Assembly: GCF_047121295.1 (NCBI RefSeq)
Contig: NZ_CP139447.1
Coordinates: 2,046,001 to 2,110,000, forward strand
Direction of reading: 5' to 3'
Source of the DNA: Longispora sp047121295
Lineage (GTDB): Bacteria > Actinomycetota > Actinomycetes > Mycobacteriales > Micromonosporaceae
DNA length: 64,000 bases
The translations under genes were made by a program, and so were the position numbers. Under the pieces are notes generated by a model that was not told the origin of the DNA, did no database searches, and saw only the letters and a list, made by a program, of their open reading frames with translations. Positions 18,369 through 29,606 of the stretch are shown piece after piece (position 1 is the first letter of the stretch; every line of letters begins with the position of its first letter).

Positions 18369-18454
18369 GCCGTCCAGTGTGTCGTGCCGCCGCCAGGGGC
18401 CGGGTGCCCGGCGACGCGTTCGACACCGAAGAGACCCTCATCCGGTACGCGGCG

Positions 18455-19453
18455 TCACTTCGCCCGCATCCGGCGCGCGCCGACCCCGGTCGCCCCGAAC
18501 GCGAAGACCATGAACGCGATCCAGTGCTTGGTGTCCCAGGTGCGGACCGGCACCCGGGGCGTCTCGGCGACGGCCGGCGCGTAGGGCAGCGGCGGGGGCG
18601 GCGGCACGGGGCTCGGCGCCTTCGTGGGCGGCGGGCTGGCGCTGGGCGGGGCCGGGGCCGGCACGGGTGCGCCGGGCGCCTTTCGGACCGGCTGCGGCGG
18701 GGCGGGGGCGGTGGCGGGCGCGCACCCGGTCGCGTCGCTGGTGGCCGCCTGCGGCCCGGGACCGAGCCGGGTCACGGCGGCCGGCCGGTCCAGCGGGACG
18801 GCGTACCAGCTCGACCGGCCCGCGCGGTTGTTCGCCAGCGTGTAGAGCACCCGGCCGGGCCCGAGGAACGCCGAACCGTACGCCGACTCCGGCAGCCGCG
18901 CCACGGTCCTGGTAGCCCCGGTCGCGGGGTCGGTGCGCAGCAGCTGGGCGGGCCCGCGCCCCTCGGCCGTGACGCCGTACAGCCCGCCGTCGGCCGGGTC
19001 GTACTCCCAGTCGCCCACGGTCGCCGTCGTGCCCGTCGTCGGCGCGCTGCCGAGCACCTTCCCGGTGCCGGGGTCCAGCACGTACATCCGGCCCTCGGCG
19101 GCCACGTGGTACCGGCCGGCGACCATCGCGCCGGCGTAGGACCCGACCAGCGCGGTGCCGACCGTGCCGTGGTCGTGGGCCGTGCCGTCCGCGTCGATCG
19201 TGACCAGGTGCGCGCCGTCGCCGAAGGTCGCGCCGTGCCAGCGGATCGCGAGCGCGTGCAGCCGGGGACCGTCGACGGCGAGGGCGTTGAGCTGGTACCC
19301 GGTCCGGGTCGTCCTGCCGTCGGGCCAGGTGAGCCACGAGTCGGTGAACGGGGTGGCCGCGTACACCACGTGGCCGCACGGCAGCGCGGCCGGCAGACCA
19401 CCGAACGGGACGCTCCCCACCATAAATATCGCAGAAACCAAGACATTAGACAT
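18455..19453 (-). CDS. Cell-surface protein with beta-propeller-like domain, Pro-rich linker and C-terminal membrane anchor
   Basis: A 332-residue protein not assigned to a firm family. A weak hydrophobic N-terminus is followed by about 200 residues of repeated short beta segments (LVTIDADGTAHDHG, MYVLDPGTGKVLG, GLYGVTAEGRG, LLRTDPATGATRTV) resembling propeller blades of DUF6923-like proteins. Residues ~240-290 are a Pro/Ala-rich wall-spanning linker, and a membrane helix (WIAFMVFAFGATGVG) with a basic tail ends the protein. No LPxTG-type motif is seen. The start is uncertain: ATG at 19453 or 19423, neither with a ribosome-binding site. Confidence 0.6.
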   Translation of the reverse strand: MSNVLVSAIFMVGSVPFGGLPAALPCGHVVYAATPFTDSWLTWPDGRTTRTGYQLNALAVDGPRLHALAIRWHGATFGDGAHLVTIDADGTAHDHGTVGTALVGSYAGAMVAGRYHVAAEGRMYVLDPGTGKVLGSAPTTGTTATVGDWEYDPADGGLYGVTAEGRGPAQLLRTDPATGATRTVARLPESAYGSAFLGPGRVLYTLANNRAGRSSWYAVPLDRPAAVTRLGPGPQAATSDATGCAPATAPAPPQPVRKAPGAPVPAPAPPSASPPPTKAPSPVPPPPPLPYAPAVAETPRVPVRTWDTKHWIAFMVFAFGATGVGARRMRAK

Positions 19454-19478
19454 GATTTCAGTAGTTTATTACCCCAAA

Positions 19479-20282
19479 ATGCTCAAGGTGAACATCTACC
19501 TCGAAGGTCTGCTGTGGGTCGTCGGCGCGGGGGTCCTCGCCGGGGCCCTCGTCTACCTCCAGCACCGGTACCTCTCGGCGGAGCTGCGGGCCCAGCACAA
19601 CGACGTCACCGGTGCGTTCTTCGAGATCATCGGCGTGCTCTACGCGGTGATGCTCGCCTTCATCGTCATCGCGGTGTGGGACACGATGAACGAGGCCGAG
19701 GACAACAGCTACAAGGAGGCCAACGCCCTGGTCGAGGTGTACTGGGTCGGCCACAACGCCCCGGAGCCGCAGCGCGCGAGCATCGAGGCCCTCAGCCGGC
19801 TGTACGCGAACACTGTCGTCGACAAGGAGTGGCCGCAGATGGTCACCCGCGACGAGGTGTCCCCGGAGGGCTACGCGATCCTCGACGACATCCGGGTCCA
19901 GGTCGAGAGCCTGAAGTCCACCGACCCGGTCACCACGAAGCGCTACCAGGACACGGCCGACAAGCTCCGCGAGGTCGTCGGCGCCCGGGGCGCGCGGCTG
20001 TCGGCGGTCGACGGCGGGGTCAACCCGGTGCTGTGGTTCGCGCTGATCGCCGGGGCCGTGCTGTTCGTCGCGTTCGCGTACCTGTTCGGGGTGCCCGGAA
20101 GGCTCGCGCACGCGACAATGGTCGTGACCGTCACCATGATGGTGGTGATGCTGCTGTACGCGGTCTACGAGCTGGAGTACCCCTTCAGCCGGGGGACCGC
20201 CGTCGGGCCGGACGCGATGCGGTTCGCTCTGGAACGGTTCGCGCAGATCGGCGGTGGCGGGTCCGTTCCGCCGAGCCGGTAG
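19479..20282 (+). CDS. DUF4239 (bestrophin-like) membrane protein
   Basis: About 267 residues: a first membrane helix (LEGLLWVVGAGVLAGALVYL), a second (FFEIIGVLYAVMLAFIVIAVW) leading into the NEAEDNSYKEANAL segment typical of DUF4239, a soluble middle part and two C-terminal helices. The family is distantly like bestrophin channels; the substrate is unknown. The ATG at 19479 is preferred because TAGTTT lies ten bases upstream; an in-frame ATG at 19452 would overlap the divergent gene's start. The TAG stop overlaps the efp -10 box. Confidence 0.82.
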   Translation: MLKVNIYLEGLLWVVGAGVLAGALVYLQHRYLSAELRAQHNDVTGAFFEIIGVLYAVMLAFIVIAVWDTMNEAEDNSYKEANALVEVYWVGHNAPEPQRASIEALSRLYANTVVDKEWPQMVTRDEVSPEGYAILDDIRVQVESLKSTDPVTTKRYQDTADKLREVVGARGARLSAVDGGVNPVLWFALIAGAVLFVAFAYLFGVPGRLAHATMVVTVTMMVVMLLYAVYELEYPFSRGTAVGPDAMRFALERFAQIGGGGSVPPSR

Positions 20283-20285
20283 ACT
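20280..20285 (+). promoter_or_regulatory. -10 box of the efp promoter
   Basis: TAGACT overlaps the stop codon of the DUF4239 gene. The same hexamer precedes rpe (53526) and fmt (49150). The efp leader would be about 60 bases. No convincing -35 box is seen. Confidence 0.45.
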
Positions 20286-20352
20286 GTCCGACGGCCATCA
20301 GCGGCCACCGTACCGAAGTAGTCAACCCATACGAAAGAGGACGTAGCGAGGC

Positions 20353-20910
20353 ATGGCATCCACTAACGAGCTCAAGAACGGCCTCGTCCTCAACCTCGAT
20401 GGCGAACTCTGGACCGTCATCGAGTTCCAGCACGTCAAGCCCGGCAAGGGCCCGGCGTTCGTCCGGACCAAGCTGAAGCACGTGCTGTCGGGCAAGGTGG
20501 TCGACAAGACCTTCAACGCCGGCATCAAGGTCGACACCGCGACCGTCGACAAGCGCGACATGCAGTACCTGTACGCGGACGGCGAGGACTTCGTCTTCAT
20601 GGACACGAGCAGCTACGAGCAGCTGCACATCTCCGGCAAGATCGTCGGCGACGACGCGGGCTTCCTGCTCGGCGAGATGATCGTGACCGTGGCCACCCAC
20701 GAGGGCGCCGTGCTGTTCATCGAGCTGCCGACCAGCGCGCTGTTCGAGGTCACGTACACCGAGCCGGGCATGCAGGGCGACCGCTCCACGAGCGGCACCA
20801 AGCCGGCCACCCTGGAGACCGGCGCCGAGGTGCAGGTCCCGCTGTTCATCACCATCGGCGAGAAGGTCAAGATCGACACCCGTGACAAGCGGTACCTCGG
20901 TCGTGCCTGA
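20353..20910 (+). CDS. efp: Translation elongation factor P
   Basis: Binds the ribosome between P and E sites and relieves stalling at polyproline stretches. The 185 residues comprise the KOW-like N-terminal domain followed by two OB domains. The tip loop reads HVKPGKGPAFVRT with Lys32 at the usual modification position. The Pro/Gly-flanked loop matches the actinobacterial type, which is thought to work without beta-lysylation; no modification gene is present here. GAAAGAGGA upstream supports the ATG. nusB overlaps its end. Confidence 0.97.
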   Translation: MASTNELKNGLVLNLDGELWTVIEFQHVKPGKGPAFVRTKLKHVLSGKVVDKTFNAGIKVDTATVDKRDMQYLYADGEDFVFMDTSSYEQLHISGKIVGDDAGFLLGEMIVTVATHEGAVLFIELPTSALFEVTYTEPGMQGDRSTSGTKPATLETGAEVQVPLFITIGEKVKIDTRDKRYLGRA

Positions 20911-21352
20911 GTCCTCCCACGACCCGGCGTACAACCCGGCGCGCCGCAAGGCGCGCCGGCGCGCGCTGGACGTGCTCTACGAGGCCGATATCCGGCAGAT
21001 CGGCATGCTCGGCGTGCTGACCGCGCGGCAGAAGATCTCGCTGCGTGAGCCGGAGGCCCCGAAGTTCTCGGAGTACGCGGTCGCCCTGGTCGAGGGCGTC
21101 GCCGGTCGGCGCGAGGAGATCGACGAGCTGATCTCGACGTACGCCGAGGGCTGGACGCTGGACCGGATGCCGACGGTGGACCGCAACCTGCTGCGGATCG
21201 CCGTGTTCGAGCTGATGTGGGGCGAGGGCATCGACGCGCCGGTCGCGATCAGCGAGGCGGTCGAGCTGGCCAAGGAGTTGTCCACGGACGACTCGCCCCG
21301 CTTCATCAATGGCGTACTGGGTCGGATATCCGACTATTCCGGCCGCTGGTAG
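20903..21352 (+). CDS. nusB: Transcription antitermination factor NusB
   Basis: RNA-binding partner of NusE (S10) in rRNA antitermination. The 149-residue all-helical protein shows RRKARRRALDVLYEADIRQ at the N-terminus, TLDRMPTVDRNLLRIAVFEL and the C-terminal SPRFINGVLGRI. The GTG at 20903 (VPESSHD...) overlaps the efp stop by eight bases and is preferred to the further upstream ATA/GTC-containing stretch. Two hairpins separate it from convergent bldD. Confidence 0.94.
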   Translation: MPESSHDPAYNPARRKARRRALDVLYEADIRQIGMLGVLTARQKISLREPEAPKFSEYAVALVEGVAGRREEIDELISTYAEGWTLDRMPTVDRNLLRIAVFELMWGEGIDAPVAISEAVELAKELSTDDSPRFINGVLGRISDYSGRW

Positions 21353-21407
21353 TTCCACCCGGCCAGGGGCCGATCTGTGGCAGCCCGCCGCACGTCTCCC
21401 CAAGCCA

Positions 21408-21473
21408 GTTCGTGGCGGGTTCGTCGGAAGAGAGTCAAAGGCTCTTCTCTCTTCCGGCGAACCCGCCACGAAC
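21408..21473 (+). repeat. Very long hairpin (27-bp stem) downstream of nusB
   Basis: Bases 21408-21434 are the reverse complement of 21447-21473 with a single G-U pair (GTTCGTGGCGGGTTCG at one end, CGAACCCGCCACGAAC at the other). The 12-base loop can pair further in an alternative register. It lies 55 bases after the nusB stop and probably ends the efp-nusB transcript, though the stem is far longer than termination needs. Confidence 0.75.
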
Positions 21474-21496
21474 CCCCCTCGCGAGGACACAAAAAA

Positions 21497-21546
21497 CTGA
21501 ACCGGGCACTACGAGACGGGGGGATGTCTCACAGTGCCCGGTTCAG
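21497..21546 (-). terminator. Intrinsic terminator of bldD, possibly bidirectional
   Basis: CTGAACCGGGCACT (21497-21510) pairs perfectly with AGTGCCCGGTTCAG (21533-21546), and inside the loop GAGAC (21513-21517) pairs with GTCTC (21526-21530). On the minus strand the stem is followed by six T (21491-21496 read as A on plus), a textbook terminator for bldD; on the plus strand GGCGTTTT follows. Confidence 0.88.
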
Positions 21547-21576
21547 GCGTTTTACAGGATACCTGCCAGATATTGC

Positions 21577-22080
21577 CTAGTTCTGGCCACCCTGGTTCTG
21601 CATCAGCGAACGCGGGTCGGCCACCAGCACGCCGAACTCGTTCAGCTGCTCGACCAGGCCCGACGGGGTCGTGTCGAACACGACGGCGAGGGTGCGCAGG
21701 TCGTCGGCGCGGATGGACAGCACCCGGCCGTTGTAGTCGCCGCGCTGCTGCTGGATCCCCCGGGCGTACCGGGCGACCACCGTCAGCTCGTCGGCGGTGT
21801 GCTCGTACAGCTTCTCAAGATCAAGAATGATCTTGTTGGCCTGCTCATGGCGGACGCTGCTACCGTCGGGCAGCAGTTCACCCACCGGTACCCGGTAGAA
21901 CTCGGCGAGTTCTGCCAGGCGGGCGACAGTTACGGCACGGTCGCCGCGCTCGTAGGAACCGACAACCACGGCCTTCCACCGACCGCTCGACTTCTCCTCG
22001 ACACCCTGCAGGGACAGCCCCTGCTGCTGCCGGATGGAGCGGAGCCGAGAGCCGAGGGCCTTCGCGTACTCAGAGGGCAT
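21577..22080 (-). CDS. bldD: Developmental regulator BldD, c-di-GMP-responsive
   Basis: Master repressor of sporulation and antibiotic genes in sporulating actinobacteria; DNA binding requires dimerisation by tetrameric c-di-GMP. The 167 residues begin MPSEYAKALGSRLRSIRQQQG with an XRE-type helix-turn-helix (residues ~9-70) containing GRWKAVVVGSYERGDRAVTV. The C-terminal domain carries the c-di-GMP signature RGD (113-115), eight residues, then RADD (124-127), i.e. RGD-X8-RxxD intact. The ATG at 22080 is chosen because family members start here and GGGAG lies eight bases before it. It is divergent from pyrR. Confidence 0.96.
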   Translation of the reverse strand: MPSEYAKALGSRLRSIRQQQGLSLQGVEEKSSGRWKAVVVGSYERGDRAVTVARLAELAEFYRVPVGELLPDGSSVRHEQANKIILDLEKLYEHTADELTVVARYARGIQQQRGDYNGRVLSIRADDLRTLAVVFDTTPSGLVEQLNEFGVLVADPRSLMQNQGGQN

Positions 22081-22185
22081 GCGGACACTCCCAGTCACTT
22101 GCCCGGGGACGCTCCCCAGTTCATCGCTACGGAGCGTGACGGTACGGCTCTTTGTGGGCTCGGTCAAGTGGTTGTTACCCACCCG

Positions 22186-22213
22186 TTGAGTTCGGCCAGG
22201 CAGTTGTTAGGCT
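22186..22213 (+). promoter_or_regulatory. Promoter of the pyr operon
   Basis: TTGAGT (22186-22191) and TAGGCT (22208-22213) are separated by 16 bases. Transcription would start near 22220, just upstream of the PyrR-binding element. Confidence 0.55.
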
Positions 22214-22229
22214 CGGACGCGCCAGACAA

Positions 22230-22262
22230 CCTTTAACGACCCGTCCCGTGAGGCGGGGAAGG
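22230..22262 (+). promoter_or_regulatory. PyrR-binding RNA element in the pyrR leader
   Basis: The leader contains CCTTTAAC, then ACCCGTCCCGTGAGGCGGGG, then AAGG: a lower stem CCTT/AAGG, an internal A-rich bulge, and an upper stem closing the CCGTGAG loop. This matches the consensus anti-antiterminator hairpin bound by PyrR (conserved CCUUUAA, purine-rich GAGG and AAGG parts). The 3' arm GGGGAAGG also serves as the likely pyrR ribosome-binding site, so PyrR plus UMP could block translation directly. Confidence 0.75.
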
Positions 22263-22275
22263 CGGTTTGATTGAT

Positions 22276-22839
22276 ATGAATGACACCACTATGCCCGAAA
22301 TGTCTGACGTCAAGGAGATTCTCTCCGCGTCGGACATCACCCGGATCGTGGACCGGGTCGCGCACCAGATCCTGGAGAAGACCTCCGGGGCCGCCGACAC
22401 CGTCCTGCTGGGCATCCCGACCCGGGGCACCCCGCTCGCCCGCCGGCTGGCCGAGCGCATCCACGCCTTCGAGGGGATCGCGGTGCCGCACGGCACCCTC
22501 GACATCACCCTCTACCGCGACGACCTGCGGCTGCACAGCGCCCGCCCGGTCGGCCCCACCGACCTGCCGCCCGGCGGCATCGACGGCCAGCGGGTGATCC
22601 TCGTCGACGACGTGCTCTTCTCCGGCCGGACGGTCCGGGCCGCCCTCGACGCGCTGAGCGACCTCGGCCGCCCCCGGCAGGTGCAGCTCGCCGTCCTGGT
22701 CGACCGGGGCCACCGCCAGCTGCCCATCCGCGCCGACTACGTCGGCAAGAACATCCCCACCTCGTTGTCGGAGAGCGTCCGGGTCTCCCTCGCCGAGATC
22801 GACGGCACCGACGCCGTCCTGCTCACCGGGAACATCTGA
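22276..22839 (+). CDS. pyrR: Bifunctional pyr operon regulator / uracil phosphoribosyltransferase PyrR
   Basis: Binds pyr mRNA when UMP is abundant; many homologues also have uracil phosphoribosyltransferase activity. About 187 residues with a type I PRTase fold: hood region, LLGIPTRGTPLARRLAERI, the PRPP loop VILVDDVLFSGRTVRAAL, and the flexible RGHRQLPIRADYVGKNIPT. The ATG at 22276 is preferred over TTG at 22267 because GGGGAAGG is better spaced; ATGs at 22291 and 22300 are alternatives. First gene of a seven-gene pyrimidine operon. Confidence 0.95.
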   Translation: MNDTTMPEMSDVKEILSASDITRIVDRVAHQILEKTSGAADTVLLGIPTRGTPLARRLAERIHAFEGIAVPHGTLDITLYRDDLRLHSARPVGPTDLPPGGIDGQRVILVDDVLFSGRTVRAALDALSDLGRPRQVQLAVLVDRGHRQLPIRADYVGKNIPTSLSESVRVSLAEIDGTDAVLLTGNI

Positions 22840-23756
22840 TGATCAAGAATCTGCTGTCCGCCGCGGACCTCGACCTCGACTCCGCCACCCTGGTCCTCGA
22901 CACGGCCACCGAGATGGCCGCGATGGCGTCCCGGGAGGTGAAGAAGCTGCCCACCCTGCGCGGGCGCACCGTGGTGAACCTGTTCTACGAGGACTCCACC
23001 CGCACCCGGGTCTCGTTCGAGACGGCGGCCAAGCGGCTGTCCGCCGACGTGATCAACTTCTCGGCCAAGGGCTCCTCGGTCGAGAAGGGCGAGAGCCTGA
23101 AGGACACCGCCCTCACCCTGCAGGCGATGGGCATCGACGGGGTCGTGATCCGCCACCCCGCGTCCGGCGCGCCCACCACGCTCAGCCAGTGGGTGGACGG
23201 CTCGATCATCAACGCCGGCGACGGTACGCACGAGCACCCGACGCAGGCGCTGCTGGACGCGTACACGATGCGCTCCCGGCTCGGCCAGCTCAAGGGGCTG
23301 CGGGTCACCATCGTCGGCGACGTGCTGCACAGCCGGGTCGCCCGGTCCAACATGCTGCTGCTCAACACCCTCGGCGCGGAGGTGACCCTGGTCAGCCCGC
23401 CGACCCTGGTGCCCGTCGGCGCGCGGGACTGGCCCGCGAAGCTGTCCTACGACCTCGACGCGGCCCTGCCCGACTCCGACGTCGTGATGATGCTCCGGGT
23501 GCAGCGCGAGCGGATGACGGAGGCGTACTTCCCCTCCACCCGCGAGTACGCCCGCCGCTACGGCCTCGACGTCCGCCGGCTCGGCCTGATGCCCGAGCAC
23601 GCCATCGTCATGCATCCCGGCCCGATGATCCGGGGCATGGAGATCGCCCCCGAGGTGGCCGACTCCCCCCGCTCCACGATCGTCGAACAGGTCGCCAACG
23701 GCGTCAGCGTCCGGATGGCCTGTCTGTACCTGCTGCTCGGAGGAAGGTCGCTGTGA
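22839..23756 (+). CDS. pyrB: Aspartate carbamoyltransferase catalytic subunit
   Basis: Condenses carbamoyl phosphate with aspartate, the first committed step of pyrimidine synthesis. The 305-residue protein carries the carbamoyl-phosphate motif EDSTRTRVSFE, GESLKDTALTLQ, HPTQALLDAYT and the MMLRVQRERM / HPGPMIRG segments of the aspartate domain. No regulatory subunit (pyrI) is adjacent, as usual in actinobacteria. It overlaps pyrR by one base and pyrC by four. Confidence 0.97.
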   Translation: MIKNLLSAADLDLDSATLVLDTATEMAAMASREVKKLPTLRGRTVVNLFYEDSTRTRVSFETAAKRLSADVINFSAKGSSVEKGESLKDTALTLQAMGIDGVVIRHPASGAPTTLSQWVDGSIINAGDGTHEHPTQALLDAYTMRSRLGQLKGLRVTIVGDVLHSRVARSNMLLLNTLGAEVTLVSPPTLVPVGARDWPAKLSYDLDAALPDSDVVMMLRVQRERMTEAYFPSTREYARRYGLDVRRLGLMPEHAIVMHPGPMIRGMEIAPEVADSPRSTIVEQVANGVSVRMACLYLLLGGRSL

Positions 23757-25066
23757 CCACGTACCTGATCAAGAATGTCTCGGTTCTCGGAGCCGCACCG
23801 ACCGACCTGCTGCTGCGCGACGGCCTGGTGCAAGACGGCGCCGGGCGGAGCGCCGACGTGGAGATCGACGGCACCGGCCTCGTCGCCCTGCCCGGCCTCG
23901 TCGACCTGCACACCCACCTGCGCGAACCCGGCCGCGAGGACGCCGAGACCGTGGAGACCGGCTCCCGGGCCGCCGCGCTCGGCGGTTACACGGCTGTGTG
24001 CGCGATGGCCAACACCGACCCGGTGGCCGACACCGCCGGCGTCGTCGAGCAGGTCTGGCGGCTGGGCGCCGCGGCCGGCCTGGTCGACGTGCAGCCGATC
24101 GGGGCCGTCACCATCGGCCTGGCCGGCGAGCAGCTCGCCGAACTCGGCGCGATGGCCGATTCGGCCGCCCGGGTGCGGATGTTCTCCGATGATGGGTTCT
24201 GTGTCCACGATCCGCGCCTCATGCGACGGGCCCTCGAGTACGTGAAGGCCTTCGACGGGGTCATCGCCCAGCACGCCGAGGAGCACCGGCTCACGGTCGG
24301 CGCCCAGATGCACGAGGGCGTCGAGTCCGCCAAGCTCGGGCTGACCGGCTGGCCGGCCGTCGCCGAGGAGGCGATCATCGCCCGCGACGTGCTGCTCGCC
24401 GAGCACGTCGGCTCCCGGCTGCACGTCTGCCACGTCTCGACGGCCGGCAGCGTGGAGATCCTCCGGCACGCCAAGGCGCGCGGCGTGCACGTCACGGCCG
24501 AGGTCACCCCGCACCACCTGCTGCTCACCGACACCCGGGCGTGCACGTACGACCCGGTGAACAAGGTGAACCCGCCGCTGCGCACCCAGTCCGACATCGA
24601 CGCGCTGCGCGCCGGGCTCGCCGAGGGCGTCATCGACGCCGTGGCGACCGACCACGCGCCGCACGCGACCGAGGACAAGGAATGCGAGTGGGCCCGGGCC
24701 CGGCCCGGCATGCTCGGCCTGGAGACGGCGCTGTCGATCACCGTCCAGGTGCTCGCCGGCCGCGAGGACGCGGGTGCCGGCGACGGCGGCGTGACCGACG
24801 CGGCGCTCTGGGACCTGGTCGCCGAGCGGATGAGCCGCACCCCGGCCCGGATCGCCGGCCTCACCGGCCACGGCCACGACCCGGTCCCCGGCGCGCCGGC
24901 GAACCTGACCCTGGTCGACCCGGCCGCCCGGTGGACGGTCGACCCGGCCGCGCTGGCGAGCCGGAGCAGGAACACCCCGTACACCGGAATGGAACTCCCG
25001 GGCAGGGTCGTCGCGACCTTCCTGCGCGGCGAGGCGACCGTGCTCGACGGAAAGGCTCAGAAGTGA
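23753..25066 (+). CDS. pyrC: Dihydroorotase
   Basis: Zinc amidohydrolase that closes carbamoyl-aspartate to dihydroorotate. The 437 residues include DLHTHLREPG with two metal-binding His, the Asn-containing CAMANTDPV, metal His in AQHAEEH and VCHVSTAGS, and the catalytic Asp in ATDHAPHATEDK. It belongs to the longer class I type. The GTG at 23753 overlaps the pyrB stop (GTGA), and the protein begins TTYLIKNVSVLG as expected. Confidence 0.96.
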   Translation: MTTYLIKNVSVLGAAPTDLLLRDGLVQDGAGRSADVEIDGTGLVALPGLVDLHTHLREPGREDAETVETGSRAAALGGYTAVCAMANTDPVADTAGVVEQVWRLGAAAGLVDVQPIGAVTIGLAGEQLAELGAMADSAARVRMFSDDGFCVHDPRLMRRALEYVKAFDGVIAQHAEEHRLTVGAQMHEGVESAKLGLTGWPAVAEEAIIARDVLLAEHVGSRLHVCHVSTAGSVEILRHAKARGVHVTAEVTPHHLLLTDTRACTYDPVNKVNPPLRTQSDIDALRAGLAEGVIDAVATDHAPHATEDKECEWARARPGMLGLETALSITVQVLAGREDAGAGDGGVTDAALWDLVAERMSRTPARIAGLTGHGHDPVPGAPANLTLVDPAARWTVDPAALASRSRNTPYTGMELPGRVVATFLRGEATVLDGKAQK

Positions 25067-26161
25067 CTGACGCGATCCTGGTACTCGAGGACGGCCGCAC
25101 CTTCCACGGCACTGCCTACGGCGCCGTGGGGGAGACCTTCGGCGAGGCGGTGTTCTCCACCGGCATGACCGGCTATCAGGAGACCCTGACCGACCCGTCG
25201 TACCACCGCCAGGTGGTGGCCATGACCGCCCCGCAGATCGGCAACACCGGCTGGAACGACGAGGACGACGAGTCCTCGCGGATCTGGGTCGCCGGCTACG
25301 TGGTCCGCGACCCGGCCCGGGTGCCGTCCAACTGGCGCTCGACCCGGTCCCTGGAGTCCGAGCTCGACCGGCAGGGCATCGTCGGCATCAGCGGCATCGA
25401 CACCCGGGCGCTGACCCGGCACCTGCGCGAACGCGGCGCGATGCGGGTCGGCATCTCCAGCGTCTCCACCGACGTGGACGCGCTGCTGGCTCGTGTGCGG
25501 GAGAGCTCGGAGATGACCGGCGCCAACCTGGTCGCCGACGTCACGACCAGCGCCCCCTACGTCGTCCCGGCCGTCGGCGACAGGCGCTACACGGTCGCCG
25601 CGATCGACCTGGGCATCAAGAGCAACACCCCGCGCCGGATGGCCGAGCGCGGCATCGAGACCCACGTGCTCCCGGCGACCGCGACCATCGAGGACGTGCT
25701 CGCGACCGGCGCGGACGCGGTGTTCCTGTCCAACGGCCCGGGCGACCCGGCCACGGCCGACCTGACCCTGGTCCGCGAGGTGCTCCGTCGGAAGCTGCCG
25801 CTGTTCGGCATCTGCTTCGGCAACCAGATCCTCGGCCGGGCGCTGGGCTTCGGCACCTTCAAGCTCAAGTACGGCCACCGGGGCATCAACCAGCCCGTGA
25901 TGGACCGCACCACGGGCAAGGTCGAGGTGACCGCGCACAACCACGGGTTCGCCGTGGACGCCCCGATCGGCGAGGTGGTCGACACCGAGTTCGGCCGGGT
26001 CGAGGTCAGCCACGTGTGCCTGAACGACGACGTGGTCGAGGGGCTCCGGTGCCTGGACGTGCCGGCGTTCTCCGTCCAGTACCACCCCGAGGCCGCGGCG
26101 GGCCCGCACGACGCCGACTACCTGTTCGACCGGCTGGTTGAGCTGATCGAAGGGAACCGCA

Positions 26162-26169
<8 letters not shown>
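25063..26169 (+). CDS. carA: Carbamoyl phosphate synthase small (glutaminase) subunit
   Basis: Hydrolyses glutamine and channels ammonia to CarB. The 368 residues comprise the N-terminal CPSase small domain (LVLEDGRTFHGTAYG...) and a C-terminal class I glutamine amidotransferase with nucleophile Cys in GICFGNQ and His/Glu in QYHPEAAAGP. GICFGNQ differs slightly from the common GICLGHQ but keeps the Cys. It begins with GTG overlapping pyrC by four bases and overlaps carB by eight. Confidence 0.96.
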
Positions 26170-29491
<3,322 letters not shown>

Positions 29492-29503
29492 CGACGGGTA
29501 CGA

Positions 29504-29528
29504 GGGCCGGCGGCACCGCCGCCGGCCC
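29504..29528 (+). terminator. GC hairpin between carB and pyrD
   Basis: GGGCCGGCGGC (29504-29514) pairs perfectly with GCCGCCGGCCC (29518-29528) around a three-base loop, 13 bases after the carB stop, with no T-run. It may reduce read-through inside the operon or stabilise the carB 3' end; pyrD then begins 79 bases later with its own strong ribosome-binding site. Confidence 0.5.
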
Positions 29529-29606
29529 CGCCCTCCGGCGTGCCCTGACAACGGGGCCAGCCGCCCGCTTCACCCTGGTTGGTCAGGATTCGTTCGGAGG
29601 CCCCGC

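Noticed and set aside
22081..22185. BldD operator in the bldD/pyrR intergenic region
   Set aside because: AGTGA and TCAC words are present but in everted order, not the expected AGTGA-N-TCAC dyad. Autoregulation is plausible but not supported by the sequence.
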